A stretch of 64,000 nt of DNA from contig NZ_LNNB01000004.1 of assembly GCF_001747895.1 (NCBI RefSeq), forward strand, positions 1-64,000, written 5' to 3'. The stretch comes from Staphylococcus equorum (GTDB lineage: Bacteria > Bacillota > Bacilli > Staphylococcales > Staphylococcaceae). How positions within the stretch are numbered: position 1 is the stretch's first letter; each line of letters starts with the position of its first letter. The translations under genes and the position numbers were made by a program. Below are positions 31,193-44,059 of the stretch, one piece after another. The notes beneath the pieces were generated by a model. The model was not told the DNA's origin, made no database searches, and worked only from the letters and a program-made list of their open reading frames with translations.

Positions 31193-32554
31193 TTAGCGTC
31201 TTTCAAATTGTGCTACTGTTTCAACATGCGTGGTATGTGGAAACATATCTACTGGTGTAATTTGTGTTAATTTATATTGTTGTGCTAATTGTTGCGCATC
31301 ACGTTGTTGCGTTGATGGATTGCAAGAAATATAGACAATCTTTCTTGGGTTCAATTCTAAAAGTGTTTCCAAGAAAGTTTCGTCACAGCCTTTTCTAGGT
31401 GGATCAACCATTACTACATCTGGTTTAATGCCTTGTGCTTTCCATTTTAGAATAACCTCTTCAGCTTTACCACAGACAAAAGTAGTATTTTCGAACTGGT
31501 TTAAGGTCGCATTTTGCTTTGCGTCTGCAATCGCTTCTGGGACAATTTCAACACCATAGACATGTTGCGCTTTCGGTGCCATGTATAATCCAATTGTACC
31601 TATACCACAATAAGTATCTAGTATTGTTTCTTCACCTTTAAGTTCAGCATATTCAATTGCACGTTGATATAATTTTTCAGTTTGAATAGAATTGATTTGA
31701 TAAAAAGATTGATCACTGATTTTGAATGTTACATCTGAAAGTGTATCTTGAATTTCATCTTTACCATATAGCGTATATGACGTTTCACCCATAATGACAT
31801 TCGAATGTGTATCATTCACGTTATGTTTGACGCTCACGATTTCTGGAAATGCTGCTACTAATTTTTCTGTAAGCACATCACTTTGTTTAAATTTCTTGCC
31901 GTTTGTAACAAATACAACCATCAGTTCTCTAGAATGGTGTCCTGTTCTAATTACGACATGACGCATAAGTCCTTGTTTTTTACGTTCATTATATATACTG
32001 ATATTTAATTCATTGAACCATAATTTGAGTTGATTCAGCACATCTTGATGCATATTGTCTTGTATTAAACATTCATCCATATCTATAATGTCATGACTTC
32101 TTTGACGATAGAATCCTGTAATCACTTTATTTTCATTGTTCTTACCAACTGGGACTTGAGATTTATTACGATAAAACCAAGGATTATCCATACCAATCGT
32201 ATCGTGAATAATTGTGTCCTTAAAATCTGCTTTACGGTGGAACAAATTGACAACTTGCTCTTTTTTCATATTCAATTGCGCTTGATAAGTCATATGTTGT
32301 AGCTGACAGCCACCACATTTATGGTAATAAACACATGGTGGTTCTACACGTTCTTCACTCTCTTTTTTAATTTCAATTAGCTTACCTATTGCAAAATTTT
32401 TCTTAACTTTGATCACTTTGAATTCTATTGTTTCATTAATCAATGCATTTGGTACAAATATAGGATAGCGATCTAATTTAACAACACCATGTCCTTCATG
32501 TGTTAAATCTATAACTTTTCCTTCTACAACCTCATTTTTTTGAATTGTATCCAT
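31193..32554 (-). CDS. rlmD: 23S rRNA (uracil-C5)-methyltransferase, RumA/RlmCD type
   Basis: 453-aa SAM-dependent rRNA methyltransferase. It has an N-terminal TRAM domain (NEVVEGKVIDLTHEGHGVVK), a 4Fe-4S cysteine cluster around CVYYHKCGGCQ, SAM motif DTYCGIGTIGLYMA and catalytic Cys in YISCNPSTQQ. Gram-positive enzymes of this group often modify both U747 and U1939, so the specificity is uncertain. Start ATG 32554 follows GGGGTGA; an in-frame ATG at 32569 is less favourable. Downstream of dgkB with a terminator hairpin between. Confidence 0.9.
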   Translation of the reverse strand: MDTIQKNEVVEGKVIDLTHEGHGVVKLDRYPIFVPNALINETIEFKVIKVKKNFAIGKLIEIKKESEERVEPPCVYYHKCGGCQLQHMTYQAQLNMKKEQVVNLFHRKADFKDTIIHDTIGMDNPWFYRNKSQVPVGKNNENKVITGFYRQRSHDIIDMDECLIQDNMHQDVLNQLKLWFNELNISIYNERKKQGLMRHVVIRTGHHSRELMVVFVTNGKKFKQSDVLTEKLVAAFPEIVSVKHNVNDTHSNVIMGETSYTLYGKDEIQDTLSDVTFKISDQSFYQINSIQTEKLYQRAIEYAELKGEETILDTYCGIGTIGLYMAPKAQHVYGVEIVPEAIADAKQNATLNQFENTTFVCGKAEEVILKWKAQGIKPDVVMVDPPRKGCDETFLETLLELNPRKIVYISCNPSTQQRDAQQLAQQYKLTQITPVDMFPHTTHVETVAQFERR

Positions 32555-32573
32555 GACTTCACCCCACACTAAA

Positions 32574-32609
32574 AGAGGTTAGGATATTTGATGTCTTTAC
32601 CTAACCTCT
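32574..32609 (-). terminator. terminator between dgkB and rlmD
   Basis: AGAGGTTAGG pairs with CCTAACCTCT, with TTTT after the stem on the minus strand. It ends 20 bases before the rlmD start, so read-through would be needed to link the genes. Confidence 0.75.
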
Positions 32610-32707
32610 CAGTTTATTCTGTATCTTTAATTTTTTCGACTATTCATTTTAACTTGAAACACTTAAGTTCTTCAAATTGATTTTGTAATATTATACGAAA
32701 CCTACTT

Positions 32708-33625
32708 TTATTGTTCAACTATTTCATCATTATTAATATCACTTGGCGTAAATACTTCGATATGTTGTTTTAAATTCAAGAAATTGCCTGGTAATTTACC
32801 ACCATATTCACCATCTACGTTTAACTGCATATCTACAAATGATGATACGCTAATGGATTTGGCTTTCTTATAATGTATCTTAGGATGCTTAGTATGTTCT
32901 CCTCTAGAAGCTAGGGTCATTATATGTCCTAATTCAGCAAGGTTTGCTTTTTCAACGATAATCAATGTAAAATAACCATCATCTAACTTAGCATCTGGCA
33001 CTAATTTTTCAAAACCAGCCATAGAATTCGTTAAACCTAATAAGAACAATAATGCTTCCCCTTGAAAAACTTCATTGTCATATTCCACACGAATATCGAC
33101 AGCTTTCATTTGGGGTAACATTTCAAAACCTTTTATATAATAGGCAAACGGTCCAACGATGGATTTCAATTTACTTGGCGTCTCATAAGAAACTTGTGTT
33201 AATTGACCACCGGCAGCTAAATTTATGAAATAACGACTATTCATCTTGCCTATATCAACCCGTGTTGTATGGCCTTCTATAATCACATCAATTGCACTCA
33301 TAATGTCATTTGGCAAATGTAGTGCACGTCCAAAATCATTTACTGTCCCCATAGGTATAATGCCTATATTAGGTCTGTTCGGCTGCTCTGCAATACCATT
33401 TATGACTTCATTAAGCGTACCGTCACCACCGGCAGCAATTAATACATCATAGTTTTGTTCTAAACTGCGTTCTGCTTCTGAAGTTGCGTCTCCAACCTTT
33501 TCAGTTGCATATGCACTTGTCTCAAACCCTGCTTTTTCTAATTTAATTAAAACATCTGGCAAGGTACGTTTAAACAATTCTTTTCCAGATGTTGGATTAT
33601 AAATGATTCTAGCTCGTTTTCTCAT
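32708..33625 (-). CDS. dgkB: diacylglycerol kinase DgkB
   Basis: 305-aa soluble lipid kinase that recycles diacylglycerol released during lipoteichoic acid synthesis into phosphatidic acid. The nucleotide-binding motifs IIYNPTSGKE and AAGGDGTLNEVINGI are diagnostic of the DAGK catalytic family. DgkB is essential in LTA-making Firmicutes. Downstream of gatCAB on the same strand but separated by a terminator. Confidence 0.93.
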   Translation of the reverse strand: MRKRARIIYNPTSGKELFKRTLPDVLIKLEKAGFETSAYATEKVGDATSEAERSLEQNYDVLIAAGGDGTLNEVINGIAEQPNRPNIGIIPMGTVNDFGRALHLPNDIMSAIDVIIEGHTTRVDIGKMNSRYFINLAAGGQLTQVSYETPSKLKSIVGPFAYYIKGFEMLPQMKAVDIRVEYDNEVFQGEALLFLLGLTNSMAGFEKLVPDAKLDDGYFTLIIVEKANLAELGHIMTLASRGEHTKHPKIHYKKAKSISVSSFVDMQLNVDGEYGGKLPGNFLNLKQHIEVFTPSDINNDEIVEQ

Positions 33626-33738
33626 ATTTTATCCCTCGACTTCTTATACTCAATGTCTATATTATATGATTTAGATAAATGATAAAAGTATTTAGGCCAA
33701 ATTTTACAGAATATATATAATATCGTATAAATAGTAAA

Positions 33739-33771
33739 AGAACCTGTAGACAAAAACGTTCTACAGGTTCT
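33739..33771 (-). terminator. gatCAB operon terminator
   Basis: AGAACCTGTAGA pairs perfectly with TCTACAGGTTCT and is followed by TTTT on the minus strand. Confidence 0.88.
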
Positions 33772-33837
33772 GCTATATCTATTATTGTAATGCGTTATCT
33801 AATCATCACATTACACTAAAATCCAACGCATTTTTAA

Positions 33838-35265
33838 TTATCTTTTATCTAATTCTTGTTTTAACAATTGATTTACTAATTGAGGATTGGCTTGGCCTTT
33901 TGAAGCTTTCATAATTTGACCAACTAAGAAGCCCATAGCTTTACCTTTACCATTTTTGTAATCTTCAACTGATTGTTCATTATTGTCTAACGCTTCGTTT
34001 ACAAATTTTAAAAGTGTAGCTTCATCAGAAATTTGAACTAGGCCTTTATCTTCCATAATTTGTTTCGCATCCCCACCATTTTCAGCGAGTTCTGGGAACA
34101 CTTTTTTAGCGATTTTACTGCTCATTGTGCCATCTTCAATTAATTTAATCATTCCAGCTAAGTTTTCAGGTGTTAATTTTGTATCTAATAAATCAATTTG
34201 GTTTTTATTAAGATACTCATTCACGCCGCCCATTAACCAGTTAGAAGTTAATTTAGCATCTGCACCTTCAGCAATAGCACTTTCAAAGAAATCAGACATT
34301 TCTTTTGTAAGTGTTAATACATGCGCATCATAAGCAGGTAAGCCGAAGTTGTTCACATATTTTTCTTTTCTTTCATCTGGTAATTCTGGGATTGTTTGAC
34401 GTACACGCTCTTTCCAAGCTTCATCCACATATAAAGGTACGATGTCTGGTTCTGGGAAGTAACGGTAGTCATCAGAGCCTTCTTTAACACGCATTAAAAT
34501 TGTTTTACCAGTTGACTCATCATATCTACGTGTTTCCTGTAGGATTTCTCCACCATTTAATAGTTCTTCTTCTTGACGTTTTTCTTCATATTCAAGACCT
34601 TTACGTACAAAACTAAATGAGTTTAAGTTTTTCAACTCTGCTTTTGTACCAAACTCTTCTTGGCCATATGGACGTAATGAGATGTTAGCGTCACAACGTA
34701 GTGAGCCTTCTTCCATCTTACAGTCAGAAACACCAGTATATTGAATAATAGAACGTAGTTTTTCTAAGTATGCATATGCTTCTTCTGGTGAACGAATGTC
34801 TGGTTCAGAAACAATTTCAATCAATGGTGTACCTTGTCTGTTTAAATCTACTAAAGAGTATCCATCTTTATGCGTTGATTTACCAGCATCTTCTTCCATG
34901 TGAAGACGTGTAATGCCGATACGTTTTGTCTTACCATCAACTTCAATATCAATATAACCATTTTCACCAATAGGCTGATCAAATTGTGAAATTTGATATG
35001 CTTTTGGATTATCTGGATAGAAATAGTTTTTACGGTCAAATTTAGATTCTGTTGCAATATCCATATTGATTGCCATTGAAGCTCTCATAGCCCAATCAAC
35101 AGCGCGTCTATTTACAACTGGTAACACACCAGGATATGCAAGATCAATTACGCTTGTGTTTGAGTTAGGTTTTGCTCCAAAATGTGCTGGTGATGCAGAG
35201 AACATTTTAGATTCTGTTTTTAACTCAACATGGACTTCTAGTCCAATAACTGTTTCAAAATGCAT
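33838..35265 (-). CDS. gatB: Asp/Glu-tRNA amidotransferase subunit B
   Basis: 475-aa subunit that activates misacylated Glu-tRNAGln (and Asp-tRNAAsn) and accepts ammonia from GatA. The N-terminal cradle signature [13 protein letters not shown] and the [16 protein letters not shown] segment are typical. A C-terminal YqeY-like tail binds tRNA. The start ATG 35265 is preceded by AAGGAGTGG and gives the S. aureus length. Third gene of gatCAB. Confidence 0.97.
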   Translation of the reverse strand: MHFETVIGLEVHVELKTESKMFSASPAHFGAKPNSNTSVIDLAYPGVLPVVNRRAVDWAMRASMAINMDIATESKFDRKNYFYPDNPKAYQISQFDQPIGENGYIDIEVDGKTKRIGITRLHMEEDAGKSTHKDGYSLVDLNRQGTPLIEIVSEPDIRSPEEAYAYLEKLRSIIQYTGVSDCKMEEGSLRCDANISLRPYGQEEFGTKAELKNLNSFSFVRKGLEYEEKRQEEELLNGGEILQETRRYDESTGKTILMRVKEGSDDYRYFPEPDIVPLYVDEAWKERVRQTIPELPDERKEKYVNNFGLPAYDAHVLTLTKEMSDFFESAIAEGADAKLTSNWLMGGVNEYLNKNQIDLLDTKLTPENLAGMIKLIEDGTMSSKIAKKVFPELAENGGDAKQIMEDKGLVQISDEATLLKFVNEALDNNEQSVEDYKNGKGKAMGFLVGQIMKASKGQANPQLVNQLLKQELDKR

Positions 35266-35277
35266 GATTTCCACTCC

Positions 35278-36735
35278 TTATAATTTTTCGTATTCATTAT
35301 GAAAATTGAATTTTGTTTCATATTGGTAAGCGACACGATATAACGTCTTCTCATCAAATGGTTTTCCAATAAATTGTAAACCAATTGGACGTCCGTTTGA
35401 TTTACCACAAGGAACAGAAATACCTGGTAATCCAGCTAAGTTTACTGGTGTTGTTAATAAATCATTCGCATACATTGTAAGCGGATCATCAATTTCTTCA
35501 CCTATGTTAAACGCTGGTGTTGGTGTCGTTGGTCCTACAATAACATCGTAGTTTTCAAATATGCGGTCAAAATCATTTTTAATCAATGTTCTTACTTTTT
35601 GTGATTTTTTATAAAATGCATCATAATAACCAGAACTCAATGCAAAAGTACCTAAGAAGATACGACGTTTAACTTCGTCACCAAAACCTTCACTTCTAGA
35701 CATTTTGTATAATTCTTCTAATGAGTTCGCTTCAGGTGAATGGTAACCATATCTAATACCATCAAAACGAGATAAGTTTGATGAAGCTTCTGATGAAGCA
35801 ATAACGTAATAAGAAGGGATACCATATTTAGTGTTTGGTAATGATACTTCTTCAACTGTTGCACCTAATTCTTTTAGTGTTTCAACAGCTTGTTTAACAG
35901 AAGCTTTAACATCTTCTGATACACCTTCACCAAGGTATTCTGTTGGTAACGCAACTTTAAGACCTTGAATATCTTTACCGATATCAGTAGTGAAATCTGA
36001 ATCTTCAACTGGCGCACTTGTAGAGTCATTTTCATCTAAACCAGTAATTGTTTCTAATACTAAGGCATTATCTTTAACATTACGTGTAAGTGGTCCGATT
36101 TGGTCTAATGATGATGCAAACGCAACTAATCCAAAACGTGATACGCGACCATATGTAGGTTTCATGCCTACGATGCCACAGTAAGCCGCTGGTTGACGAA
36201 TTGAACCACCAGTATCAGTACCTAAACTGAAAGGAACTAAACCTGCTGCTACAGCTGCTGCTGAACCACCTGATGACCCTCCAGGTACTGCAGTATGATC
36301 AAATGGGTTAACCGTCTTTTTAAAGTATGAAGTTTCAGTTGAACCACCCATAGCGAATTCATCTAAGTTGAGTTTACCAATAAGTACTGCTTGTTCATTT
36401 CGTAATTTATTCATTACTGTTGATTCATAAATAGGTACAAATCCTTCTAACATTTTACTTGCGCAAGTTGTTTCAACGCCTTCAGTAATAATGTTGTCTT
36501 TAATACCCATAGGAATACCAAAAAGTTTACCTTCCATTTGGTCTTTAGCTTGTAATTCATCTAATTCCTGAGCTTGTTTAACTGCATTTTCTTTATCTAA
36601 TGCAAGAAACGATTTGATTGTTGGATCAGTTTCTTCGATTGCATCATAAATATCATTCACAATTTGTGAAGGCTTAATTTCTTTGTTTTTTATTAAGTTG
36701 ATCAAATTTTCCACAGATTCATAACGGATGGTCAT
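35278..36735 (-). CDS. gatA: Asp/Glu-tRNA amidotransferase subunit A
   Basis: 485-aa amidase-signature glutaminase. The Ser-cisSer-Lys triad lies in GIPMGIKDN (Lys) and the [14 protein letters not shown] / [10 protein letters not shown] segments. Start ATG 36735 lies one base after the gatC stop, with GAGGAGG inside the gatC end, so translation is coupled. Matches S. aureus GatA closely. Confidence 0.97.
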   Translation of the reverse strand: MTIRYESVENLINLIKNKEIKPSQIVNDIYDAIEETDPTIKSFLALDKENAVKQAQELDELQAKDQMEGKLFGIPMGIKDNIITEGVETTCASKMLEGFVPIYESTVMNKLRNEQAVLIGKLNLDEFAMGGSTETSYFKKTVNPFDHTAVPGGSSGGSAAAVAAGLVPFSLGTDTGGSIRQPAAYCGIVGMKPTYGRVSRFGLVAFASSLDQIGPLTRNVKDNALVLETITGLDENDSTSAPVEDSDFTTDIGKDIQGLKVALPTEYLGEGVSEDVKASVKQAVETLKELGATVEEVSLPNTKYGIPSYYVIASSEASSNLSRFDGIRYGYHSPEANSLEELYKMSRSEGFGDEVKRRIFLGTFALSSGYYDAFYKKSQKVRTLIKNDFDRIFENYDVIVGPTTPTPAFNIGEEIDDPLTMYANDLLTTPVNLAGLPGISVPCGKSNGRPIGLQFIGKPFDEKTLYRVAYQYETKFNFHNEYEKL

Positions 36736-36736
36736 C

Positions 36737-37039
36737 TTAAGCGTCCTCCTCATTCATGATAGATGGGACTTTAAATTGTCCATCTTCCGTCTCTTTAGCA
36801 TTTTTTAATGCAAGCTCTTGAGGAATACCCTCGTCTGCTTTGTCTTCACGTAATACATTTTGTAAATCTAATACGTGATATGTTGGTTCTACTTCACTTG
36901 TATCTGCTGTATCTATATGATTAGCAAAGTTTAAAATACTTTCTAATGTTTCTTGCATCTCTGCAGTTGCATCTTCAGTAATTTCAAGTCTAGCTAAATT
37001 TGCTATATGCTCTACTTCTTCACGTGTAACTTTAGCCAT
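36737..37039 (-). CDS. gatC: Asp/Glu-tRNA amidotransferase subunit C
   Basis: 100-aa small subunit that stabilises the GatA-GatB interface. It is recognised by [12 protein letters not shown] and the [18 protein letters not shown] linker. First gene of the operon, with AAGGAGGC upstream. Confidence 0.97.
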   Translation of the reverse strand: MAKVTREEVEHIANLARLEITEDATAEMQETLESILNFANHIDTADTSEVEPTYHVLDLQNVLREDKADEGIPQELALKNAKETEDGQFKVPSIMNEEDA

Positions 37040-37075
37040 TAAATAAAAGCCTCCTTTTTACTCATTCATTACAAA

Positions 37076-37081
37076 ATTGTA
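37076..37081 (-). promoter_or_regulatory. gatC promoter -10
   Basis: TACAAT preceded by TGG gives an extended -10 (TGGTACAAT) on the minus strand, 37 bases upstream of gatC. The -35 is poorly conserved. Confidence 0.5.
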
Positions 37082-37388
37082 CCAAAATTCCGCCCAAAAA
37101 TCTAAGCTTTTCGATAATAACAGTAAATTATAGTGATTTATTTTTATACTTTTCCAAAAAATATATGTTTTCACAACCCTTTTATAGCTAGGTTTTCAAG
37201 ATGTGGATAAGTATTCATCACTTTTATATGTATAATAATTCTATTATTTCTATGAATATAGAATATACTCCAAAAAAATGTAAGCGTTTAACACTTAGTA
37301 TCTATAGAGTAAAGTCATAAAATTACTTAACATTTACCTCGACGCTATTATGAATCCTCTTGTATAACCATTCATGTTCGAAAAGACA
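37082..37388. other. spacer upstream of gatC, no gene seen
   Basis: AT-rich spacer. S. aureus carries putP between gatC and camS, but no remnant of a transporter reading frame is visible here. A single perfect DnaA-box 9-mer (TGTGGATAA, 37202) is present and probably fortuitous. Confidence 0.55.
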
Positions 37389-37453
37389 CAAGCATGCACG
37401 TTCAAAATTGAAAAATTTTAAAACAAAAAAGAGCGGGATAGAAATCAAATTTT
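37389..37453. repeat. dispersed repeat, truncated copy A
   Basis: About 65 bases beginning CAAGCATGCAC and ending in GAGCGGGATAGAAATCAAAT. It repeats nearly unchanged at 37678-37742. The downstream pairing arm that completes the hairpin in copy B is missing here, so this copy is truncated. Confidence 0.75.
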
Positions 37454-37625
37454 AAGCATTCATTGTTAGTGACTAGTATCACAGTTCCAATGATATTATC
37501 TATTGAGTCAGATTATAATTCTAATACCTAAGCTATCGCGTTTTAAAAATATGTTAAAGTAAGTTCGCTATACTAAAGTTTTTTGTATAAATTTATGTAA
37601 TAAACCGATTTTGTAAAGGGCTGAC

Positions 37626-37678
37626 GCCTAGGGGAATAGTGTGAGCGAGAGACTACAGGCTCGAGCCATACCCCAGGC
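37626..37678. repeat. palindromic element upstream of copy B
   Basis: GCCTAGGGG pairs with CCCCAGGC (one bulge) around an inner GAGC / GCTC hairpin. It is noticeably more GC-rich than the surroundings. I recall similar elements in other coagulase-negative staphylococcal intergenic regions. It has no reading frame. Confidence 0.6.
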
Positions 37679-37762
37679 AAGCATGCACTTTCAAAATCGG
37701 AAAATTTTAAAACAAAAAAGAGCGGGATAGAAATCAAATTTCAAATTTGATTTCGTATTCCC
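37678..37762 (-). repeat. dispersed repeat, complete copy B, camS terminator
   Basis: Copy B continues into a full hairpin (37724-37762; GGGATAGAAATCAAAT pairing with ATTTGATTTCGTATTCCC). On the minus strand it is followed by CGCTCTTTTTT, placing a strong terminator 24 bases after camS. The hairpin core is shared with 13723-13764. Confidence 0.75.
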
Positions 37763-37785
37763 ACCCTTACAAGGCTGGCTAAAAA

Positions 37786-39003
37786 TTAGTTGTTGTTTTT
37801 ATAAATATGAACTTGCGGTTCTTTATCTTCTTTTGTTTTACTAATTAGTGCTTTAGGGTTATTACCATCTTTAATGTGAATTTCATACTCATCTATATCA
37901 TCGAAATATTTTCTTGCTTGTTCAGTGACATATTGTGTAATACCTATGGTTTCAGCTTTACCATAATAATCAATTGGTACATCTACAGATAATTGCTTAG
38001 CTTCTTTATTATCAAATTTAACAGTACCTACTGCTTGAGTGAAATTATTAAAATATGTTTGGAGATTATCATTAAACTGTTTGAAATCAGAGTTTAAACT
38101 TTCATCTAATTCTGCAGCTTCTCCAGATGGTAATAAAGCAGTTTTCTGTTGAATATCTTTCCATTCATTAATACGTGTTTTATCACCTTCAACTGTTGTA
38201 CCAGCGATAAACTCACCAGGTATAATAGAGTTTTCTCCGGACTGTTTATAAACAGCAAAATGAATTGGAATATCTTTCAGTTCTTTATTTTCACGTAGTC
38301 TAGTAAGTATTTCTTCAGACATTTTTTTACCTTGTTTTTTAATTTCTTTGTCATCTAATTTCTTACTATAGGTCTCTCCATCTTTTTCCTTTTGGTAATA
38401 ATATGTACTGTTCATCGCTAAACCAATCGTCATACCTTTAATTTTTTTACCTTTTGTATCTCCACTATTATAAAAATCTTGTTCTAAAATATTAGAAAGA
38501 TATGCTGGTGAATTTTCTGCAATTTTCTCAGGATCAGTTTCACCATTATGAGATGGATTTAATCCTAAATTCTCATTTGCTTTTTTCTCTTTACGTTCGT
38601 CTTCATCCATATCATCGATTTCATCTTTAGTATATTTAGGTCCTAAATATGCGTTAATCGTATCTTTATCTAGATATTGGCCATCTTGATATAAATAATC
38701 TTCAGTTGGAAAGACTTCTTTACTTAAATCTAATAGACCACTCTCGAAATCTTCACCGTTATAACTATTTGCCATGTTTTCTTGTAATACACCGCGTGCT
38801 TTACTTTCTTTAAATGGTAATATTGTTCTGTAATTGTTTCCTGATACATTTTTATCTGTTGCTATATCTTTTACAGAACCAGAATCTTGTTGCTGCTGTT
38901 GTTGTTCATTTTCATTAGATTGTTCTTTGCTTTTCTCATCATCATTGCCACATGCTGATAATAAAAAAACTGCTGAGATGAATAGTATAACCTTCCGTTT
39001 CAT
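37786..39003 (-). CDS. camS: CamS family sex pheromone lipoprotein
   Basis: 405-aa lipoprotein. The signal peptide ends LLSAC with lipidated Cys18. In S. aureus the signal peptide of CamS releases the heptapeptide AIFILAA (staph-cAM373); the equivalent residues 11-17 here read AVFLLSA. The mature protein starts with a low-complexity Glu/Gln-rich stretch and has a large C-terminal CamS domain of unclear role. Twelve bases after ligA ends, so it is last in the pcrB-pcrA-ligA-camS operon. Confidence 0.93.
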   Translation of the reverse strand: MKRKVILFISAVFLLSACGNDDEKSKEQSNENEQQQQQQDSGSVKDIATDKNVSGNNYRTILPFKESKARGVLQENMANSYNGEDFESGLLDLSKEVFPTEDYLYQDGQYLDKDTINAYLGPKYTKDEIDDMDEDERKEKKANENLGLNPSHNGETDPEKIAENSPAYLSNILEQDFYNSGDTKGKKIKGMTIGLAMNSTYYYQKEKDGETYSKKLDDKEIKKQGKKMSEEILTRLRENKELKDIPIHFAVYKQSGENSIIPGEFIAGTTVEGDKTRINEWKDIQQKTALLPSGEAAELDESLNSDFKQFNDNLQTYFNNFTQAVGTVKFDNKEAKQLSVDVPIDYYGKAETIGITQYVTEQARKYFDDIDEYEIHIKDGNNPKALISKTKEDKEPQVHIYKNNN

Positions 39004-39015
39004 GCATTATCTCCT

Positions 39016-41022
<2,007 letters not shown>

Positions 41023-43233
41023 TTATTCCCCCTTTTTCTCAATTGGCGCAAATTGTGCAAGTAAGCGTTTCGGTCCTTCTGATTTAAAAATGATATCTAG
41101 TTCTACAGAACCATTTTTTTCTTTTACATTACTAACCATGCCTTCGCCCCATGATTTATGAACAACTTTGTCTCCAACTTTCCAATCGGAAGACACTTGT
41201 GCTTTTTTAGTAGCTGTAGCACGTTGGCTATAACCTCTTTTAGCTGGTTCTTTTGTTGCTGAACGGAAGCTATTGCCTTGTGTTTTAGCTTTAGATTTAG
41301 ATTTAGTTTCATTTTCCAATAGATCTTCAGGTATTTCTCTTAAAAATCTAGAAGCCATATTGGATTGTGGTCGTCCAAATAACATTCTTGATGTCGCATG
41401 TGTTAAATATAATGTTTCTTCAGCACGTGTGATAGCTACATAACAAATACGTCGCTCTTCTTGCATTTCATGTTCATCATCGCTCTTAATTGCTCTAATG
41501 TGTGGGAATAAAGACTCTTCCATGCCCATGATAAATACAATCGGAAATTCTAGACCTTTAGCAGAGTGCATTGTCATCAATGTGATACCATCTTCAATTT
41601 GTGCTTCATCTATGTCTGCAACTAACGATAGATCCGTTAAGAAGTTAATTAATGACTGTTCTTCTAATGGTGTATTCTCTTCATAATCTTTTGGAACAGA
41701 CATAAACTCATCGATATTTTCAAGTCTACTTCTAGATTCTAACGTTTGTTCACGTTCTAACATCTCGCGATAACCTGATTTAACTAGCACTTCTTCAACA
41801 ATTTCAGTGATTTCAAGAAATTCTTGTTGTTTGATAAGGTTTTGCATCACATCATAAAAGTTAATACATTCTTGCGTTACTTTTTTAGATAATCCAATAA
41901 AGTCTACTTCAGCTAATGCATCAAACATACTCAAATCATTTTGTATTGCATAAGCTTGAATTTTATCTACAGAAGTTGGTCCAATACCACGTTTTGGAAT
42001 ATTTATTACACGACGCAAGCTAATATCATCATTACTGTTAGCAATGATACGTACATAACTTAATAAATCTTTAATTTCTTTTCTATCATAGAATTTTTGA
42101 CCGCCAACCATTGTATAAGGGAGGTTTGATTTCATAAACGTTTCTTCAAGTACACGTGACTGTGCGTTCGTACGATATAAAATAGCCATATCTTTATATT
42201 TCTTTCCATTACGCTGATGTTTCATAATTTCGCGTACAACATATTCCGCTTCATCTCGTTCAGTTGTTGCTTCATAATAATGGATTTTATCGCCGTCTGT
42301 ATTGCCCGTCCATAACCCTTTTGGTTTACGCTCTGAATTATTTTTAATCACTTCATTAGCCGCATTCAAAATATTTTTTGTAGAACGATAGTTTTGCTCT
42401 AGGAAAACCGTTTTTGCTTCTGGATAATCTTCTTCAAAAGAAAGGATATTTTGTATATCTGCGCCACGCCATCCGTAAATAGATTGATCTGAGTCACCTA
42501 CAACGCAAAGGTTTTTAAATTTATTTGCAAGGAGTTTAACTAATGTATATTGCGCTTTATTCGTATCTTGGTACTCATCCACATGAATATACTGAAATTT
42601 ATTTTGATAATAATCTAATACTTCTGGCACACGTTCAAATAGACGTATTGTAACCATAATCAAATCATCAAAATCTAGTGCTTCGTTTCTTGATAGTTGA
42701 CGTTGATAACCTTTATAAACAGTAGCAACCATTTGTGCATGATAATCATTTGCTTCTTTTTGTGCATCTTCCGGCGTTTTTAATTCGTTTTTTAAATTAC
42801 TAATAGCGCCTATAAACATTCTAGGTTCAAACTTTTTGCTATCAATATTTTCATTTTTTAATACATCTTTAATCACAGATTTTTGGTCAGTTGGATCAAT
42901 AATTGTAAAATTGCGTTCTATGCCAATTCTATCTGCATCTCTTCGAAGGATTCTCACACACATAGAGTGGAATGTAGACATCCATAGCACTTGAGCTTGT
43001 TCCCCAACTAGGGTCTCAACACGTGCTTTCATCTCTTTAGCAGCTTTATTTGTAAATGTGATGGCTAATACGTTATATGGAGACACGTCTTTCTCATCAA
43101 GCAAGTAAGCTATACGATGTGTTAAGACACGTGTTTTGCCTGAACCTGCACCTGCCATTATAAGTAATGGCCCCTCTGTTGTACGTACTGCTTGGCTTTG
43201 TTCCTCATTCATCTTATTAACTAATGCGTTCAT
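41023..43233 (-). CDS. pcrA: ATP-dependent DNA helicase PcrA
   Basis: 736-aa superfamily 1A 3'-5' helicase. Walker A is AGAGSGKT, motif [10 protein letters not shown], motif [17 protein letters not shown], motif IV EQNYRST, motif [12 protein letters not shown] and motif [10 protein letters not shown]. The C-terminal tail is basic and variable, then ends in the conserved Tudor-like domain ([17 protein letters not shown]). It acts in repair, rolling-circle replication and removal of RecA. It overlaps pcrB by four bases. Confidence 0.97.
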   Translation of the reverse strand: MNALVNKMNEEQSQAVRTTEGPLLIMAGAGSGKTRVLTHRIAYLLDEKDVSPYNVLAITFTNKAAKEMKARVETLVGEQAQVLWMSTFHSMCVRILRRDADRIGIERNFTIIDPTDQKSVIKDVLKNENIDSKKFEPRMFIGAISNLKNELKTPEDAQKEANDYHAQMVATVYKGYQRQLSRNEALDFDDLIMVTIRLFERVPEVLDYYQNKFQYIHVDEYQDTNKAQYTLVKLLANKFKNLCVVGDSDQSIYGWRGADIQNILSFEEDYPEAKTVFLEQNYRSTKNILNAANEVIKNNSERKPKGLWTGNTDGDKIHYYEATTERDEAEYVVREIMKHQRNGKKYKDMAILYRTNAQSRVLEETFMKSNLPYTMVGGQKFYDRKEIKDLLSYVRIIANSNDDISLRRVINIPKRGIGPTSVDKIQAYAIQNDLSMFDALAEVDFIGLSKKVTQECINFYDVMQNLIKQQEFLEITEIVEEVLVKSGYREMLEREQTLESRSRLENIDEFMSVPKDYEENTPLEEQSLINFLTDLSLVADIDEAQIEDGITLMTMHSAKGLEFPIVFIMGMEESLFPHIRAIKSDDEHEMQEERRICYVAITRAEETLYLTHATSRMLFGRPQSNMASRFLREIPEDLLENETKSKSKAKTQGNSFRSATKEPAKRGYSQRATATKKAQVSSDWKVGDKVVHKSWGEGMVSNVKEKNGSVELDIIFKSEGPKRLLAQFAPIEKKGE

Positions 43234-43922
43234 TTATGTGACTCCTTTATCTCAACTGTTTTTAATGCTTTTTCTATATCTTTATATATAATGTCTCCAA
43301 CTATAATAGTGTCTGCGATTGAAGCCATTTGTTTTGCCTCGTTATAATCACTAATACCACCACCATAAAATAGTTGTGTATCTGTTAATTGATCTGCTGC
43401 TGTTTTTACTATTTCTACTTCTCCATATGTACCACTATATTCTATATACATAACTGGTAATTTGTACATATCATTAATCATTAATGCATAAGCTTCAATA
43501 TCTTCCTCCGTTAAGTTTGTATTTGCTTGCGTCACTTTCGCAACTTTACTATCAGGATTAAGTACGACATAACCTTCAAATATGACTTCATCAAAATCAA
43601 TTATTTGTCCGAATGACTTGAGTGCATCTAACAACATGCCATTATGATATTTAACATCTGAACTGTTTAACACTGTAGGCACGAAATAAAAGTCAAAACC
43701 AAGCATTACGCTATCTACATTTGAAATTTCCAATGCTATCGGTAATGAATATTGCATTAAGCGTTGCTTTAAATGAAAAACATTATCTTCAGTAACATCA
43801 TCTGTTCCGCCTATGATAATTGCGTCTGTGTTAGATAAACAAATTGCCTCTAATTCTTCGTCAGATATTAACTTTGCAGGGTCTAATTTAAAAATATGTT
43901 TCCACTTTTTAATGTCATGCAT
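43230..43922 (-). CDS. pcrB: heptaprenylglyceryl phosphate synthase PcrB
   Basis: 230-aa TIM-barrel prenyltransferase that attaches a heptaprenyl chain to glycerol-1-phosphate, forming archaea-type ether lipids in Firmicutes. The phosphate-binding segments IIGGTDDV and [13 protein letters not shown] match the family. First gene of the pcrB-pcrA-ligA-camS operon. Confidence 0.95.
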   Translation of the reverse strand: MHDIKKWKHIFKLDPAKLISDEELEAICLSNTDAIIIGGTDDVTEDNVFHLKQRLMQYSLPIALEISNVDSVMLGFDFYFVPTVLNSSDVKYHNGMLLDALKSFGQIIDFDEVIFEGYVVLNPDSKVAKVTQANTNLTEEDIEAYALMINDMYKLPVMYIEYSGTYGEVEIVKTAADQLTDTQLFYGGGISDYNEAKQMASIADTIIVGDIIYKDIEKALKTVEIKESHK

Positions 43923-44000
43923 GATATGTTACTCCTTTTTTAAACATACATATGATTATATCATTTTTAGTCTGTGAGTTCTAAAATGATGTCGAAAAAA

Positions 44001-44025
44001 ACCACCCCAATATTTCTGAGATGAT
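44001..44025 (-). terminator. carboxypeptidase gene terminator
   Basis: On the minus strand ATCATCTC pairs with GGGGTGGT using several G-U pairs, followed by TTTTTT. Confidence 0.65.
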
Positions 44026-44059
44026 TTTTACAATTTAGTTTCCTTTTTACGGTAATGAT

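Noticed and set aside
37202..37210. Perfect DnaA-box 9-mer TGTGGATAA
   Set aside because: A single site without clustering or an origin context; expected by chance in AT-rich DNA.
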